Source: Leptothrix cholodnii SP-6 (GTDB lineage Bacteria > Pseudomonadota > Gammaproteobacteria > Burkholderiales > Burkholderiaceae_C). From it: 64,000 bases of DNA. Location: positions 2,108,001 to 2,172,000 of the forward strand of contig NC_010524.1 of the NCBI RefSeq assembly GCF_000019785.1. The letters run 5' to 3'. Below the pieces are notes generated by a model. That model had not been told where the DNA came from. It saw nothing but the letters and a program-made list of their open reading frames with translations, and ran no database searches. A program made the translations under genes and the position numbers. Numbering within the stretch: the first letter of the stretch is position 1; every line of letters begins with the position of its first letter. Of the stretch, positions 1 through 9,346 are shown one piece after another.

Positions 1-1172
1 GCGCGGGTGGCGTAGATGATCAGGCGGCTGTTGGGCGCAAAGCCGGGGCTTTCATCGTCATTGGTGTCGGTCAGGGTGGTGATGGTTCCGGTGGCCAGCT
101 CCATCAGCGTCAGGCGGAAGGCGCTGCCGTTCAGGCGCGACACATACGCCATGTAGCGCCCGTCCGGGCTCAGCGCCGGGCTGATGTTGTAGTTGCCCGC
201 GAACGTGACGCGCTCGGCATTGCCGCCCCCTGCGGCAACGCGGTAGATCTGCGGGCCGCCGCCGCGGTCGCTGACGAAATAGACGCTCTTGCCGTCCGGC
301 GACCAGGCCGCTTCGGTGTCGATGCCGCTGCTGGTGGTCAGCCGACGCAGGTCGCCGCCGGTGCGGCTCATCGTGTAGAGCTGCGACAGGCCGTCGCGTG
401 TCAGCGTGACGACCAGCTGGTTGCCGTCGGGCGACCAGGCCGGCGCGCTGTTCGAGCCCTTGTAGTTGGCGATCACGCGGCGCTTGCTGGTCAGCACGTC
501 CTGCACGTAGACCACCGCCTTGCGCGCCTCGAACGACACGTAGGCCAGCTCACGCCCGTTGGGCGACCAGGCCGGCGAGATGATCGGCTCGGGCCCGCCG
601 ACGGCGGCCTGGGCGTTTTCGCCGTCGGCGTCGGCCACCCACAGCGTGTAGCGGTTGGCGGCCTTGGACACGTAGGCGATGCGGGTCGAGAAGACCCCCC
701 GTTCGCCGGTCAGCTTCTGGTAGACGTCGTCGGCGATGCGGTGCGCGGCCAGACGCAGGTCGTCCTTGGCGACGCTGAGCGCCTGGGCGGCCAGTTCGCT
801 GCCCTTGACCACGTCCCACAGCCGGTAGCGCACGTCGAAACGCGCGTCGGCCAGGCGGGTGACCGAGCCGGCCACCAGGGCGTCGCTGCCGAGGCTGCGC
901 CAGTCCGAAAAGACCGGGCGGCTGGTCTCGTCGTGGGCGACGTTGCCGGGCTCGACGCTCCTGAACAGGCCGCTGCGCTCCAGGTCGGCGCGCACGATCG
1001 CCGAGACCGGCTGCGGCGCCTTGTCCTCGTCGCGCAGGCGCAGCACGGCGATCGGCACCTGGGTGGCGCCGACCCCCGAGATCTCGACACGGAACTGCGC
1101 CCGGGACGCGGTTGCGTTCAGTCCGCCCAACAAACCCAGGGCAAGGCCGGAAAACTGTCTACGAGAGGTCAT
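1..1172 (-). CDS. tolB: TolB, Tol-Pal system beta-propeller protein (3' end outside window)
   Basis: Periplasmic beta-propeller protein of the Tol-Pal envelope complex, which links the outer-membrane lipoprotein Pal to the inner-membrane TolQRA motor. Translation from the ATG at 1172 gives a signal peptide (MTSRRQFSGLALGLLGGLNA, cleavage near ASRA), the TolB amino domain (VPIAVLRLRDED), then propeller blades marked by repeated AWSPDG motifs (SPAWSPNGRELAYVS, APAWSPDGNQ, EAAWSPDGKS, SPALSPDGRY). About 390 codons are present; TolB is usually about 430 residues, so roughly the last 40 lie left of the window. The gene heads its own unit here: the next gene upstream is divergent and is not tolA. 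Identification is secure. Confidence 0.95.
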   Translation of the reverse strand, partial: MTSRRQFSGLALGLLGGLNATASRAQFRVEISGVGATQVPIAVLRLRDEDKAPQPVSAIVRADLERSGLFRSVEPGNVAHDETSRPVFSDWRSLGSDALVAGSVTRLADARFDVRYRLWDVVKGSELAAQALSVAKDDLRLAAHRIADDVYQKLTGERGVFSTRIAYVSKAANRYTLWVADADGENAQAAVGGPEPIISPAWSPNGRELAYVSFEARKAVVYVQDVLTSKRRVIANYKGSNSAPAWSPDGNQLVVTLTRDGLSQLYTMSRTGGDLRRLTTSSGIDTEAAWSPDGKSVYFVSDRGGGPQIYRVAAGGGNAERVTFAGNYNISPALSPDGRYMAYVSRLNGSAFRLTLMELATGTITTLTDTNDDESPGFAPNSRLIIYATR

Positions 1173-1421
1173 CGTCAAGGGATTCGGGTGAATGGGCTGC
1201 CGGCAACTCGAGATTGCGGCGCCAGGACCCGGCAATATATCGCAAGGTTACAAGTGGACCGTGACAGGTGGAACATCGCGTCTGATGGCATTCGATGTCC
1301 CGCCGCGTCGGCAACCGGTCGGTTCGCGCTTGTCGTCGGTGGCACCGGAAAGTTACGCTGCGTTACCCGGTCGGCCGGACGCTCGACCGGCGACGACCCA
1401 TTCCACCCCCAGGAGACCCCC
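1173..1421. other. Divergent intergenic region between tolB and the peroxidase-like gene
   Basis: This gap of about 250 bp should hold both divergent promoters. I see no convincing -35/-10 pair. The only clear signal is an AGGAGA Shine-Dalgarno at 1411-1416, five bases before the ATG of the plus-strand gene. Confidence 0.5.
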
Positions 1422-2012
1422 ATGAACACGCCCGCTCGACCGCCCATCAGCCGCTACCCGGTGCCCGACCTCGCAGAGCTGCCGGCCGACCTGCGCGAGC
1501 GCATCCTCGCCGTGCAGGAAAAGGCCGGGTTCGTGCCCAACGTGTTCCTGTCCCTGGCGCACCGGCCTGACGAATGCCGGGCGTTCCTCGACTATCACGA
1601 CGCGCTGATGCTGCGCCCGTCCGGTCTCGGCAAGGGCGAGAAGGAGATGATCGTGGTGGCCACCTCGGGCGCCAACCGCTGCCTGTATTGCGTGGTGGCG
1701 CACGGTGCCATCCTGCGCATCTACGAGAAGGCGCCGCTGCTCGCCGACGCCGTGGCCATCAACCATCACAAGGCCGACCTGAGCGCGCGCCAGCACGCCA
1801 TGCTCGACTTCGCGCTCAAGGTCTGCACCGACTCGGCCGCCGTCGACGAGGCCGATTTCGCCGCCTTGCGGGCCCACGGCTTCTCGGAGGAGGACATCTG
1901 GGACATCGGCGCCATCACCGCGTTCTTCGGCTTGTCCAACCGCATGGCCAACCTGATCGGCATGCGGCCCAACGACGAGTTCTACCTGATGGGCCGCGTG
2001 CCGCGCCGCTGA
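1422..2012 (+). CDS. Peroxidase-related enzyme, AhpD / carboxymuconolactone decarboxylase family
   Basis: A 196-residue protein of the AhpD-like superfamily. It shows the family motif E-x11-C-x2-C-x3-H: E of KEMIVV, then NRCLYCVVAHG, the redox-active Cys pair plus His used by alkylhydroperoxidase D. The length and the N-terminal block (PDLAELPADLRERI...FVPNVF) fit the uncharacterised peroxidase-related subgroup rather than true carboxymuconolactone decarboxylase. The frame is open far upstream, but the ATG at 1422 is chosen because AGGAGA precedes it and family similarity begins there. It stands alone, divergent from tolB. The physiological substrate is not evident; a role in peroxide detoxification is inferred from the family. 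Confidence 0.85.
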   Translation: MNTPARPPISRYPVPDLAELPADLRERILAVQEKAGFVPNVFLSLAHRPDECRAFLDYHDALMLRPSGLGKGEKEMIVVATSGANRCLYCVVAHGAILRIYEKAPLLADAVAINHHKADLSARQHAMLDFALKVCTDSAAVDEADFAALRAHGFSEEDIWDIGAITAFFGLSNRMANLIGMRPNDEFYLMGRVPRR

Positions 2013-2043
2013 CGCGGCCGACCGGCTCATCGGTGGTGCGGCT

Positions 2044-3525
2044 TCACAGCAGCACGATGTCGTACTGCTCCGGATTCATCGTCGCCTCGACCTGCAGCGA
2101 GATCGGCTTGCCGATGAAGTCGGAGAGGCCGGCGATGTGCTGGCTTTCTTCGTCGAGCAGCATCTCCACCACCGCCGCGCAGGCGATGACGCGGAACTCC
2201 TTCGGGTTGAACTGGCGCGCCTCGCGCAGGATCTCGCGCAGGATGTCGTAGCAGACGCTGCGCGCGGTCTTGGTCTGGCCGCGGCCGCCGCAGGTCGGGC
2301 ACGGTTCGCACAGCATGTGGGCGAGCGACTCGCGGGTGCGCTTGCGCGTCATCTCGACCAGCCCGAGCTGCGTGAAGCCGCTGATGGTGGTCTTGGTGCG
2401 GTCGCGCGCGAGCTGCTTGCGCAGTTCGGCCAGCACCTGTTCCTGGTGCTCGGGGCGCGTCATGTCGATGAAGTCGATGATGATGATGCCGCCCAGGTTG
2501 CGCAGCCGCAGCTGGCGGGCGATGGCCTGGCCGGCCTCGAGGTTGGTCTTGAAGATCGTGTCGTCGAAGTTGCGCGCACCGACGAAACCGCCGGTGTTGA
2601 CGTCGATCGTGGTCAGCGCCTCGGTCTGGTCGACCACCAGGTAGCCGCCCGACTTCAGGTCGACCCGCCGCGCCAGGGCGCGCTCGATCTCCTGGTCGAT
2701 GCTGAACAGGTCGAAGATCGGCCGCTCGCCCTTGTAGTGCTGCAGCCGCCCGACCGCGCTGGGCATGAACTGCTGGCCGAACTCGCGCAAGGCTTCGAAC
2801 TGCGTGCGCGAGTCGATGCGGATCGACTGGGTGTTCTCGTTGACCAGGTCGCGCAGCACACGCTGCGCCAGGTTCAGGTCTTCGTGCAGCAGCGTGCCCG
2901 CCGCGCTCTTGAGCGCCAGTGCGCGCATCGTCGCCCAGGCCTTGCGCAGGTAGGCGATGTCCTCGGCCAGTTCGGCGTCGGTCGCGTCCTCGGCGTTGGT
3001 GCGCAGGATGAAGCCACCGCCGCCGCCGCTGTCGCGCGTGCCCACCAGCACGGCCATGCGCTGGCGCAGCTGCTCGCGCAGCTCGTGCGAGCCGATCTTC
3101 TGCGAGATGCCGATGTGTTCGTCCTGCGGCAGGTAGACCAGCAGCCGCCCGGCCACGCTGATCTGGGTCGACAGCCGGGCGCCCTTGGTGCCGATCGGGT
3201 CCTTGATGACCTGCACTACCAGGCTCTGGCCTTCGTAGACCAGCTTCTCGATCGGTGGCACGGCGCTGTCGCCGTGCGAGTTGCGCCCGATCGATTGCCC
3301 GGCCACGTGCACGTCGGCCACGTGCAGGAAGGCTGCGCGCTCCAGGCCGATGTCGATGAACGCGCTCTGCATGCCGGGCAGCACCCGCGCCACCTTGCCG
3401 AGGTAGACGTTGCCGACCAGTCCGCGTTCGAGCGTGCGTTCGACATGCAGCTCCTGCACCGCGCCGTTTTCGACGATGGCCACCCGCGTTTCCTGCGGGG
3501 CCCAGTTCACCAGGATGTCTTGCAT
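2044..3525 (-). CDS. rng: Ribonuclease G
   Basis: Endoribonuclease of the RNase E/G family; in other proteobacteria it matures the 16S rRNA 5' end and takes part in mRNA turnover. The 493-residue product (E. coli RNase G has 489) starts MQDILVNWAPQETRVAIVEN, has an embedded S1 domain (about residues 35-130), the catalytic-core motif IDVNTGGFVG, the IIIIDFIDM metal-site strand, and the Zn-link cysteines CPTCGGRGQT. The open frame extends 43 codons upstream, but the ATG at 3525 matches the family start and lies 7 bp after the maf stop codon. It is the last gene of the maf-rlmH-rsfS side of a long minus-strand run. Confidence 0.95.
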   Translation of the reverse strand: MQDILVNWAPQETRVAIVENGAVQELHVERTLERGLVGNVYLGKVARVLPGMQSAFIDIGLERAAFLHVADVHVAGQSIGRNSHGDSAVPPIEKLVYEGQSLVVQVIKDPIGTKGARLSTQISVAGRLLVYLPQDEHIGISQKIGSHELREQLRQRMAVLVGTRDSGGGGGFILRTNAEDATDAELAEDIAYLRKAWATMRALALKSAAGTLLHEDLNLAQRVLRDLVNENTQSIRIDSRTQFEALREFGQQFMPSAVGRLQHYKGERPIFDLFSIDQEIERALARRVDLKSGGYLVVDQTEALTTIDVNTGGFVGARNFDDTIFKTNLEAGQAIARQLRLRNLGGIIIIDFIDMTRPEHQEQVLAELRKQLARDRTKTTISGFTQLGLVEMTRKRTRESLAHMLCEPCPTCGGRGQTKTARSVCYDILREILREARQFNPKEFRVIACAAVVEMLLDEESQHIAGLSDFIGKPISLQVEATMNPEQYDIVLL

Positions 3526-3532
3526 GTCGGGT

Positions 3533-4171
3533 TCAGATCTTCCAGCCGAAGGCTTGCAACAACGTCGCCGTCTCGTGCAACGGCAAGCCCATGATGCCCG
3601 AATGGCTGCCGCTGATGTGGGCGATCCAGGCCGCCGCAGCGCTCTGGATCGCATAGGCGCCGGCCTTGCCCATCGGCTCGCCGCTGGCGACGTAATCGGC
3701 GATCTGGCGCTGGCTCAGCGGCACGAACCGCACCTTGGAGACGTGCAGCGCCTGCTCGGTGCGGCGCGCCGTGCCCACTGCCACGGCGGTCAGCACGCGG
3801 TGTTCGCGCCCGGCCAGCGAGGCCAGCATCTCGTGCGCCTGGCCGGCATCCTGCGGCTTGCCGAGGATGCGCCGGCCGATCGCCACGGTGGTGTCGGCGC
3901 ACAGGATCGGCGCAGCCGGCAGGCCGGACGCCTTCAGGCGCCGGCGCGCGGCGTCGAGCTTGGCGCGGGTGACGCGCTGCACGTAGGTCGCGGGCGCCTC
4001 GTTGCCGATGACGGCCTCGATCGCCTCGGCGTCCTCGTCCGCGCCCGGCAGCAGCAGCTGGTGCGGCACGCCGATCTGGGTCAGGAGCTGGGCCCGGCGG
4101 GGGCTTTGCGAGGCAAGGTAGATCCAGTCCGGGCGGGGCATGGCAGGCGGGCGCGCGAGCGCCTCATTCAC
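3533..4171 (-). CDS. maf: Maf-family nucleotide pyrophosphatase / septum-formation inhibitor
   Basis: House-cleaning nucleoside triphosphate pyrophosphatase acting on non-canonical or modified nucleotides. Diagnostic motifs are the nucleotide-binding N-terminus [10 protein letters not shown], the acidic CADTTVAI segment, and [17 protein letters not shown] followed by [16 protein letters not shown], the classic Maf core. Two starts are possible. GTG at 4171 gives 212 residues and overlaps the rlmH stop region by 8 bp; ATG at 4141 ([12 protein letters not shown]) gives 202 residues and starts closer to the conserved region. Neither has a clear Shine-Dalgarno, so translational coupling to rlmH is likely. 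Which substrate class it uses cannot be told from the sequence. Confidence 0.9.
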   Translation of the reverse strand: MNEALARPPAMPRPDWIYLASQSPRRAQLLTQIGVPHQLLLPGADEDAEAIEAVIGNEAPATYVQRVTRAKLDAARRRLKASGLPAAPILCADTTVAIGRRILGKPQDAGQAHEMLASLAGREHRVLTAVAVGTARRTEQALHVSKVRFVPLSQRQIADYVASGEPMGKAGAYAIQSAAAAWIAHISGSHSGIMGLPLHETATLLQAFGWKI

Positions 4172-4634
4172 GGTGATAGGGGTGGCCGATGCTGAGCGTC
4201 CAGGCGCGGTAGAGGGCCTCGGCCAGCATCACGCGCACGAAGGCATGCGGCAGGGTCAGGTCGGACAGGCGCAGCTTCTCGTCGGCACCGTCACGCAGCG
4301 TCTGATCGAGGCCGTCGGGGCCGCCGACCAGCAGCGCGACATCACGGCCGTCGCGCTGCCAGACGGCCAGCCGCTCGGCCAGCTGCGCCGTGGTGACGCG
4401 CTGGCCGTGTTCGTCGAGCACGACCCGCCGACAGCCACGCGGCAGCGCGGCTTCGATGCGGGTCTTCTCGGCGGCCATCAGGGCCTCGACCGGCTTGCCG
4501 GTGGTGCGCGCCTCGGTCTTGACCGCCTTGAGCTCCAGCCGCAGATCCGGCGGGAAGCGCTTGGCGTAGTCCTCGTAAGCCGTGTCCGCCCATGCCGGCA
4601 GGCGTTGGCCCACCGCGATGAGCAGCAGCTTCAT
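4164..4634 (-). CDS. rlmH: 23S rRNA (pseudouridine1915-N3)-methyltransferase RlmH
   Basis: SPOUT-class methyltransferase that modifies pseudouridine 1915 in helix 69 of 23S rRNA. At 156 residues it is exactly family length. It begins [20 protein letters not shown] and carries the trefoil-knot SAM-binding motifs LLVGGPDGL and [20 protein letters not shown], and ends with the family-typical C-terminal SIGHPYHRE. It lies between rsfS (upstream, 20 bp gap) and maf (overlapping its 3' end), the usual betaproteobacterial neighbourhood in which RsfS and RlmH both act on the 50S subunit. Start and identity are secure. Confidence 0.96.
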   Translation of the reverse strand: MKLLLIAVGQRLPAWADTAYEDYAKRFPPDLRLELKAVKTEARTTGKPVEALMAAEKTRIEAALPRGCRRVVLDEHGQRVTTAQLAERLAVWQRDGRDVALLVGGPDGLDQTLRDGADEKLRLSDLTLPHAFVRVMLAEALYRAWTLSIGHPYHRE

Positions 4635-4654
4635 GGCTCAGGACCTCGGGTGCG

Positions 4655-5407
4655 TCAGGAGCGAGGCGTCTTGCGTGCCGGCGACTTGCGGGCCGGTGCG
4701 GTTTCGGCCGCGATCTCGGCGCGCACCCGTCGGGCCGGCGCCTTCTTGGCGGCAGCCCGTTCGGCCGCCACCTTGCGGGCGACGACCTTGTTGCCCGAAC
4801 CCGGCTTGATGACGATCGTCTTGATGACGGTCGGCTCGGCCGCCTTCTTGCGAGCGGGCGCCTTCTTGGCCGCAACCGTCGTCCCGGCGGCCGGCTTGGC
4901 GGTCGCGGCCTTCTTCGCCACGGCCTTCTTCGCCGCAGGCTTGCGGGCCGTGGGCTTGTCCTCGACCGGCTCGGCCGCCGCCTTCTTGCTCGCTGCCTTG
5001 CGCTTGGGCGCCGGCGCCTCGTCCTCGTCGTCGGCACCGGCCTTGACCAGACCGCGGCCTTCACCGGCGAGTTTCATCTTGACCGGCTTGCCGCCCCAGA
5101 TCTCCTCGAGGTGGTAGTACTGGCGGATCGCCGGTTGCATGATGTGCACCACGGCCTCGCCACAGTCGACGATGATCCATTCGCCGTTGTCGGTGCCTTC
5201 GACGCTCAGCACCCGGCCGCCGATGTCGCGCACGGCGTCGCGCACGCTGGCGGCGAGCGCCTTGGTCTGGCGGTTGCTGGTGCCCGAAGCGACCACCACG
5301 CGCTCGAACAGCGCGGAGAGATGCTCGGTGTTGAAGACCACGATGTCCTGGCCCTTGACGTCTTCAAGGCCATCGACGATGGCGCGTTGCAGCTTGCGGA
5401 TGTCCAT
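4655..5407 (-). CDS. rsfS: Ribosomal silencing factor RsfS with a Lys/Ala-rich C-terminal extension
   Basis: RsfS binds ribosomal protein L14 and blocks subunit joining, which lowers translation in starvation. Residues 1 to about 110 are a normal RsfS domain (MDIRKLQRAIVDGLEDVKGQ, VVASGTSNRQTKALA, WIIVDCGEAVVHIM, REYYHLEEIW-like end). The ATG at 5407 is chosen because the domain starts there, although the frame is open 79 codons further upstream. Residues about 118-250 form a low-complexity basic tail of KAAxKK, ARK and PAAKK repeats, like histone H1 or AlgP. Typical RsfS is 105-130 residues, so the tail more than doubles it. Downstream neighbours are rlmH and maf; upstream is nadD. Confidence 0.93.
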   Translation of the reverse strand: MDIRKLQRAIVDGLEDVKGQDIVVFNTEHLSALFERVVVASGTSNRQTKALAASVRDAVRDIGGRVLSVEGTDNGEWIIVDCGEAVVHIMQPAIRQYYHLEEIWGGKPVKMKLAGEGRGLVKAGADDEDEAPAPKRKAASKKAAAEPVEDKPTARKPAAKKAVAKKAATAKPAAGTTVAAKKAPARKKAAEPTVIKTIVIKPGSGNKVVARKVAAERAAAKKAPARRVRAEIAAETAPARKSPARKTPRS

Positions 5408-5478
5408 TCGGCTCCATTGTTGTTGGGTTTGCCGTTCACGGCAGGTTGCTGGGTGCGCGATGGGACGGCCGCCAGCGC

Positions 5479-6117
5479 TCATGTTCGCGCGGGGTCGAGA
5501 TGGTACAGCCGCTGGCGCTCGATGTAACGGGCAACCGGTATCGACAGCAGCCCGGGGCTGAGCGCGGATGCTGCGACCCCCTGCGCCAGACGCTGCCGGA
5601 TCGCGGTGGCGCTGACGTCGCAGGCCGGCATCGCCAGGCGGCAAAAGCGGTGCGGCGTGTCCCGCAGACAGGCGTCGGCCACCGGCTCGACACCCGCGCG
5701 TGCGGCCACGGCCAGGGTCACGCGGGTCAGCAGCTCACGCCAGCCGTGCCAGGTGTGGAAGTTGGCGTACTGGTCGGCGCCGATGACCAGAAACCATTGC
5801 GTCGCATCGGGCATCGCGGCTTGCAGCGCATGGACGGTGTCGAGCGTGTAGCTCGGGCCGGCACGATCGAGTTCGCAGCGCTCGAGCAGCTGGCGCGGGT
5901 CATCGGCGATCGCCAGGGCCACCATCGCCGCGCGGTGCTCGGCGGCGGCCATCTCGTCGCCCGGCTTCTGCCACGGCTGGCCGGCCACCACCCACCGCAG
6001 CTGATCGAGCGCCAGTTGATCCAGCGCCCCGTCGGCGAGCGCGCGATGCGCCTGATGCACCGGGTTGAAACTGCCGCCCAGCAAGCCGATGCGCAGCGGC
6101 TTGTCGATCTCAGCCAC
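5479..6117 (-). CDS. nadD: Nicotinate-nucleotide adenylyltransferase NadD
   Basis: Converts nicotinate mononucleotide and ATP to deamido-NAD in NAD biosynthesis. The 212-residue protein shows the nucleotidyltransferase fold signature [11 protein letters not shown] (a T/HxGH variant) near residues 14-24, the [18 protein letters not shown] substrate segment, and SATAIRQRL, the ISSTxIR-type motif near the C-terminus. Its start codon lies 8 bp inside the 3' end of hemF (overlap 6110-6117), so the two are probably co-translated. nadD followed by rsfS is a widespread gene order. Confidence 0.95.
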   Translation of the reverse strand: MAEIDKPLRIGLLGGSFNPVHQAHRALADGALDQLALDQLRWVVAGQPWQKPGDEMAAAEHRAAMVALAIADDPRQLLERCELDRAGPSYTLDTVHALQAAMPDATQWFLVIGADQYANFHTWHGWRELLTRVTLAVAARAGVEPVADACLRDTPHRFCRLAMPACDVSATAIRQRLAQGVAASALSPGLLSIPVARYIERQRLYHLDPART

Positions 6118-7057
6118 CGAGCCCCAGCCAGTCGCGCGGGCGCAGGAAATCGCTGTAAAGCCGCGCCTCGGGCGTGCCCGGCTCGGGTGCCCATTGATAG
6201 CGCCAGTTGGCCTGCGGCGGCATCGACATCAGGATCGATTCGGTGCGCCCGCCCGACTGCAGGCCGAACAGCGTACCGCGGTCCCAGACCAGGTTGAACT
6301 CGACGTAGCGGCCACGCCGGTAGCGCTGGAAATCCTGCTCGGCCTCGCCGTACGGCAGATCCTGGCGGCGCAGCGCGATCGGCAGCCAGGCGCCGAGAAA
6401 CGCGTCGCCGACCGAACGCAGCATCGCGAAGCTGCCCTCGGCGCCCAGCTCGGAGAAATCGTCGAAGAAGATGCCGCCGATGCCACGCGGCTCGTTGCGG
6501 TGCTTGAGAAAGAAGTACTCGTCGCACCACTGCTTGAAGCGCGGATACAGGCCGTCGCCGAACGGCGCCAGCGCGTCGTGGCAGCTGCGGTGGAAATGCA
6601 CCGCGTCGTCCTCGAAGCCGTAGTACGGCGTCAGGTCCATGCCGCCGCCGAACCAGCGCACGGTCTTGCCCGCGGCCGGCCCCTGCGTGGGGGTGGCCGA
6701 GAGCATGCGCACGTTCATGTGCACCGTCGGCACGAAGGGATTGCGCGGGTGGAACACCAGCGACACGCCCATCGCCTCGAACGGCGCACCGGCCAGTTCG
6801 GGCCTGTGCTGGGTGGCCGACGGCGGCAAGGCCGTGCCGCGCACCTGCGAGAACGCGCAGCCGCCACGTTCGAGCAGCTCGCCGTTCTCGACCAGCCGGG
6901 TCAGGCCGGCACCTTCGAGCTTGCCGCCGGGCGGGCGCTCCCAGGCGTCGCGGATGAAGGCGTGGCCGTCCTGCGCTTCCAGCGTGGAGCAGATGCGCTC
7001 CTGCAGGTCGAGCAGGTAGGCGCGCACGGTGGCGTTGGACAGCGTGTCGGTGTTCAT
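6110..7057 (-). CDS. hemF: Oxygen-dependent coproporphyrinogen III oxidase
   Basis: Aerobic step of haem synthesis: oxidative decarboxylation of two propionates of coproporphyrinogen III to protoporphyrinogen IX. The 315-residue protein has all the family blocks: GGVS-type N-terminal segment, [27 protein letters not shown] (the signature), [18 protein letters not shown], and [22 protein letters not shown] at the end (only partly quoted). Family length is about 300. The product starts [19 protein letters not shown]. It overlaps nadD by 8 bp and follows purD after 15 bp, consistent with one transcript from yebC or purD downwards. Confidence 0.96.
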   Translation of the reverse strand: MNTDTLSNATVRAYLLDLQERICSTLEAQDGHAFIRDAWERPPGGKLEGAGLTRLVENGELLERGGCAFSQVRGTALPPSATQHRPELAGAPFEAMGVSLVFHPRNPFVPTVHMNVRMLSATPTQGPAAGKTVRWFGGGMDLTPYYGFEDDAVHFHRSCHDALAPFGDGLYPRFKQWCDEYFFLKHRNEPRGIGGIFFDDFSELGAEGSFAMLRSVGDAFLGAWLPIALRRQDLPYGEAEQDFQRYRRGRYVEFNLVWDRGTLFGLQSGGRTESILMSMPPQANWRYQWAPEPGTPEARLYSDFLRPRDWLGLGG

Positions 7058-7072
7058 CGTCGGCCCCCCGGT

Positions 7073-8356
7073 TCAGCGCTTGATGGCGCGGTAGCCGATG
7101 TCGTGGCGGTAGTGCATGCCGTCGAACTGGATCCCGTGCGCGCCCTGGTAGGCGCGCTGCTGCGCGGTGCGCACCGAATCGCCGAGCGCGGTGACGCACA
7201 GCACGCGGCCGCCGCTGGTCAGCACCTCGCCGGTCGGGCCGGTGGTGGTGCCGGCGTGGAAGACCATGCAGTCTTCCGTTTCGGCCGGCAGGCCGCGGAT
7301 CGTGTCGCCCTTGCGCGGCGACTGCGGATAACCGGCCGCAGCCAGCACCACGCCGAGCGCGACCCGGCGGTCCCAGTCGAGCTGCACCTGGTCGAGCGTG
7401 CCGCTGGTGGCGTGCATGAACACGTCGACCAGGTCGCTCTTCAGTCGCATCAGGATCGGCTGGGTTTCCGGATCGCCGAGCCGGGTGTTGAACTCCAGCG
7501 TCTTGGCGTGGCCGCGGGCATCGATCATCAGGCCGGCGTACAGGAAGCCGGTGAACGGGATGCCGTCACGCGCCATGCCGTCGACGGTGGGCTGGATGAT
7601 CTCGTGCATCACCCTCGCGTGCACGTTGGGCGTCACCACCGGGGCGGGCGAGTACGCGCCCATGCCGCCGGTGTTGGGGCCGGTGTCGCCGTCGCCGACG
7701 CGCTTGTGGTCCTGGCTGGTGGCCAGCGGCAGGATGTTGCGGCCGTCGACCATGACGATGAAGCTCGCTTCCTCGCCGTCGAGGAACTCCTCGATCACCA
7801 CCCGCGCGCCGCCGGCGTTGTGCGTCACGCCCAGGCTGTTGTCGAGCAGCATCCAGTCGACCGCCTGGTGCGCCTCTTCGAGCGTCGTCGCCACGACCAC
7901 GCCCTTGCCCGCGGCCAGGCCGTCGGCCTTGACCACGATCGGCGCGCCGAGGCGGTCGACATAGGCGTGCGCGGCGGCGACATCGCTGAAGGTCTCGTAG
8001 GCCGCGGTCGGGATGCCGTGGCGTCGCATGAAGTCCTTCGAGAAGGCCTTCGAGCTCTCGAGCTGCGCGGCCGCCTGCGTGGGGCCGAAGATGCGCAGGC
8101 CGCGGCGGCGGAACTCGTCGACCACACCCGCGGCCAGCGGGCCTTCGGGGCCGACCACGGTCAGGCCGATCTTCTCGCTTTGTGCGAAGTCGGCCAGCTC
8201 GCTCACGCCGGTCAGCGGCATGTTGACGATCTGGCCGTGGCGCGCCGTGCCGCCGTTGCCGGGCGCCACGAACACCTTCTGCACCTTGGGCGACTGCGCC
8301 AGTTTCCAGGCGATGGCGTGCTCACGCCCACCGCTCCCGATCACCATGACTTTCAT
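7073..8356 (-). CDS. purD: Phosphoribosylamine-glycine ligase (GARS)
   Basis: Second step of de novo purine synthesis: ATP-dependent condensation of 5-phosphoribosylamine with glycine. The 427-residue protein begins [19 protein letters not shown] and has the ATP-grasp motifs [47 protein letters not shown] and the metal-site [13 protein letters not shown]. An ATG 11 codons upstream is also in frame; the ATG at 8356 is preferred because the Rossmann-like strand starts immediately after it. It lies between yebC and hemF on the minus strand. Confidence 0.96.
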   Translation of the reverse strand: MKVMVIGSGGREHAIAWKLAQSPKVQKVFVAPGNGGTARHGQIVNMPLTGVSELADFAQSEKIGLTVVGPEGPLAAGVVDEFRRRGLRIFGPTQAAAQLESSKAFSKDFMRRHGIPTAAYETFSDVAAAHAYVDRLGAPIVVKADGLAAGKGVVVATTLEEAHQAVDWMLLDNSLGVTHNAGGARVVIEEFLDGEEASFIVMVDGRNILPLATSQDHKRVGDGDTGPNTGGMGAYSPAPVVTPNVHARVMHEIIQPTVDGMARDGIPFTGFLYAGLMIDARGHAKTLEFNTRLGDPETQPILMRLKSDLVDVFMHATSGTLDQVQLDWDRRVALGVVLAAAGYPQSPRKGDTIRGLPAETEDCMVFHAGTTTGPTGEVLTSGGRVLCVTALGDSVRTAQQRAYQGAHGIQFDGMHYRHDIGYRAIKR

Positions 8357-8416
8357 GTTGCGACGACTCTCTGTTTCAGCTTTGGGCAATGTCCGGCGAG
8401 GCGGGCGAACGCGCGC

Positions 8417-9142
8417 TCACGATTCGATCAGGGCGTTGTGATAGACCGCCTGGACGTCGTCCAGGTCCTCGATCACGTCGAGCAGCTTCTGCATGCGCTG
8501 GGCATCGTCGCCGCTGAGCTCGATGGTGTTCTCGGCGCGCATCGTCACGTCGGCGATCTCGGCCTTCAGGCCGGCGGCCTCGAGGGCCTCCTTCACGGCC
8601 TCGAAATCGGTCGGGCCGGTCAGCACCTCGATCGAGCCGTCGTCGCCGGTGATCACGTCCTCGGCGCCGGCTTCGAGGGCGACGTCCATCAGCTTGTCCT
8701 CCGACGTGCCGGGCGCGAACACCAGCTGGCCGCAGTGCTTGAACTGGAACGCCACCGAGCCTTCGGTGCCCAGGTTGCCGCCGTACTTGCTGAAGGCATG
8801 CCGCACCTCGGCGACGGTGCGCACGCGGTTGTCGGTCATGGTGTCGATGATGACCGCCGCGCCGCCGATGCCGTAGCCCTCGTAGCGGATTTCCTCGTAG
8901 TTGGCCCCTTCGAGGTTGCCCGAGGCCTTGTCGACGTTGTACTTGATGCGGTCGGCCGGCATGTTGGCCGCCTTGGCCTTGTCGATGGCCAGGCGCAGGC
9001 GCGGGTTCATCGAGGTGTCGGCGCCGCCCTGGCGCGCGGCCACCGTGATTTCACGAATGATGCGGGTCCAGATCTTGCCGCGCTTCTCGTCCTGGCGGCC
9101 TTTGCGATGCTGGATGTTTGCCCACTTGGAATGTCCGGCCAT
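8417..9142 (-). CDS. YebC/PmpR family DNA-binding transcriptional regulator
   Basis: A 241-residue member of the YebC/TACO1 family, with both DNA-binding and translation roles reported in different bacteria. It begins with the hallmark [20 protein letters not shown] and contains [43 protein letters not shown] and the acidic C-terminal segment. The open frame runs far upstream in both sequence and length, but the ATG at 9142 is unambiguous from the family start. It is the first gene of the minus-strand run down to rng and is divergent from the HerA-like gene across about 200 bp. Confidence 0.95.
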   Translation of the reverse strand: MAGHSKWANIQHRKGRQDEKRGKIWTRIIREITVAARQGGADTSMNPRLRLAIDKAKAANMPADRIKYNVDKASGNLEGANYEEIRYEGYGIGGAAVIIDTMTDNRVRTVAEVRHAFSKYGGNLGTEGSVAFQFKHCGQLVFAPGTSEDKLMDVALEAGAEDVITGDDGSIEVLTGPTDFEAVKEALEAAGLKAEIADVTMRAENTIELSGDDAQRMQKLLDVIEDLDDVQAVYHNALIES

Positions 9143-9346
9143 CAATGCTCCTGGGTGACTCTGCGGATGCCGCTGCGCAGGTCGCTGCCGTGTCGCAGCG
9201 ATGCATGCGGGTGGGGCGGCGCCACGCCACGCAGCGGCAATGGTTTCTTCGATAGACTGCCATTCTACTTTTGGGCCGTCGTGCGCCCAGAGCCGCCGCG
9301 TCCCGCAACGCCCGCCTACCGTCCACACACCGCCCCGGAGTCTTCG

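Noticed and set aside
741..1421. N-terminal extension of the peroxidase-like protein into the tolB antisense region.
   Set aside because: AGGAGA precedes ATG 1422 and the family starts there; the upstream codons overlap tolB.
6065..9346. A plus-strand frame open across hemF, purD and yebC and continuous with the HerA-like gene.
   Set aside because: It is antisense to four well-identified genes. Long stop-free antisense frames are expected at this G+C content, and similarity begins only at ATG 9347.
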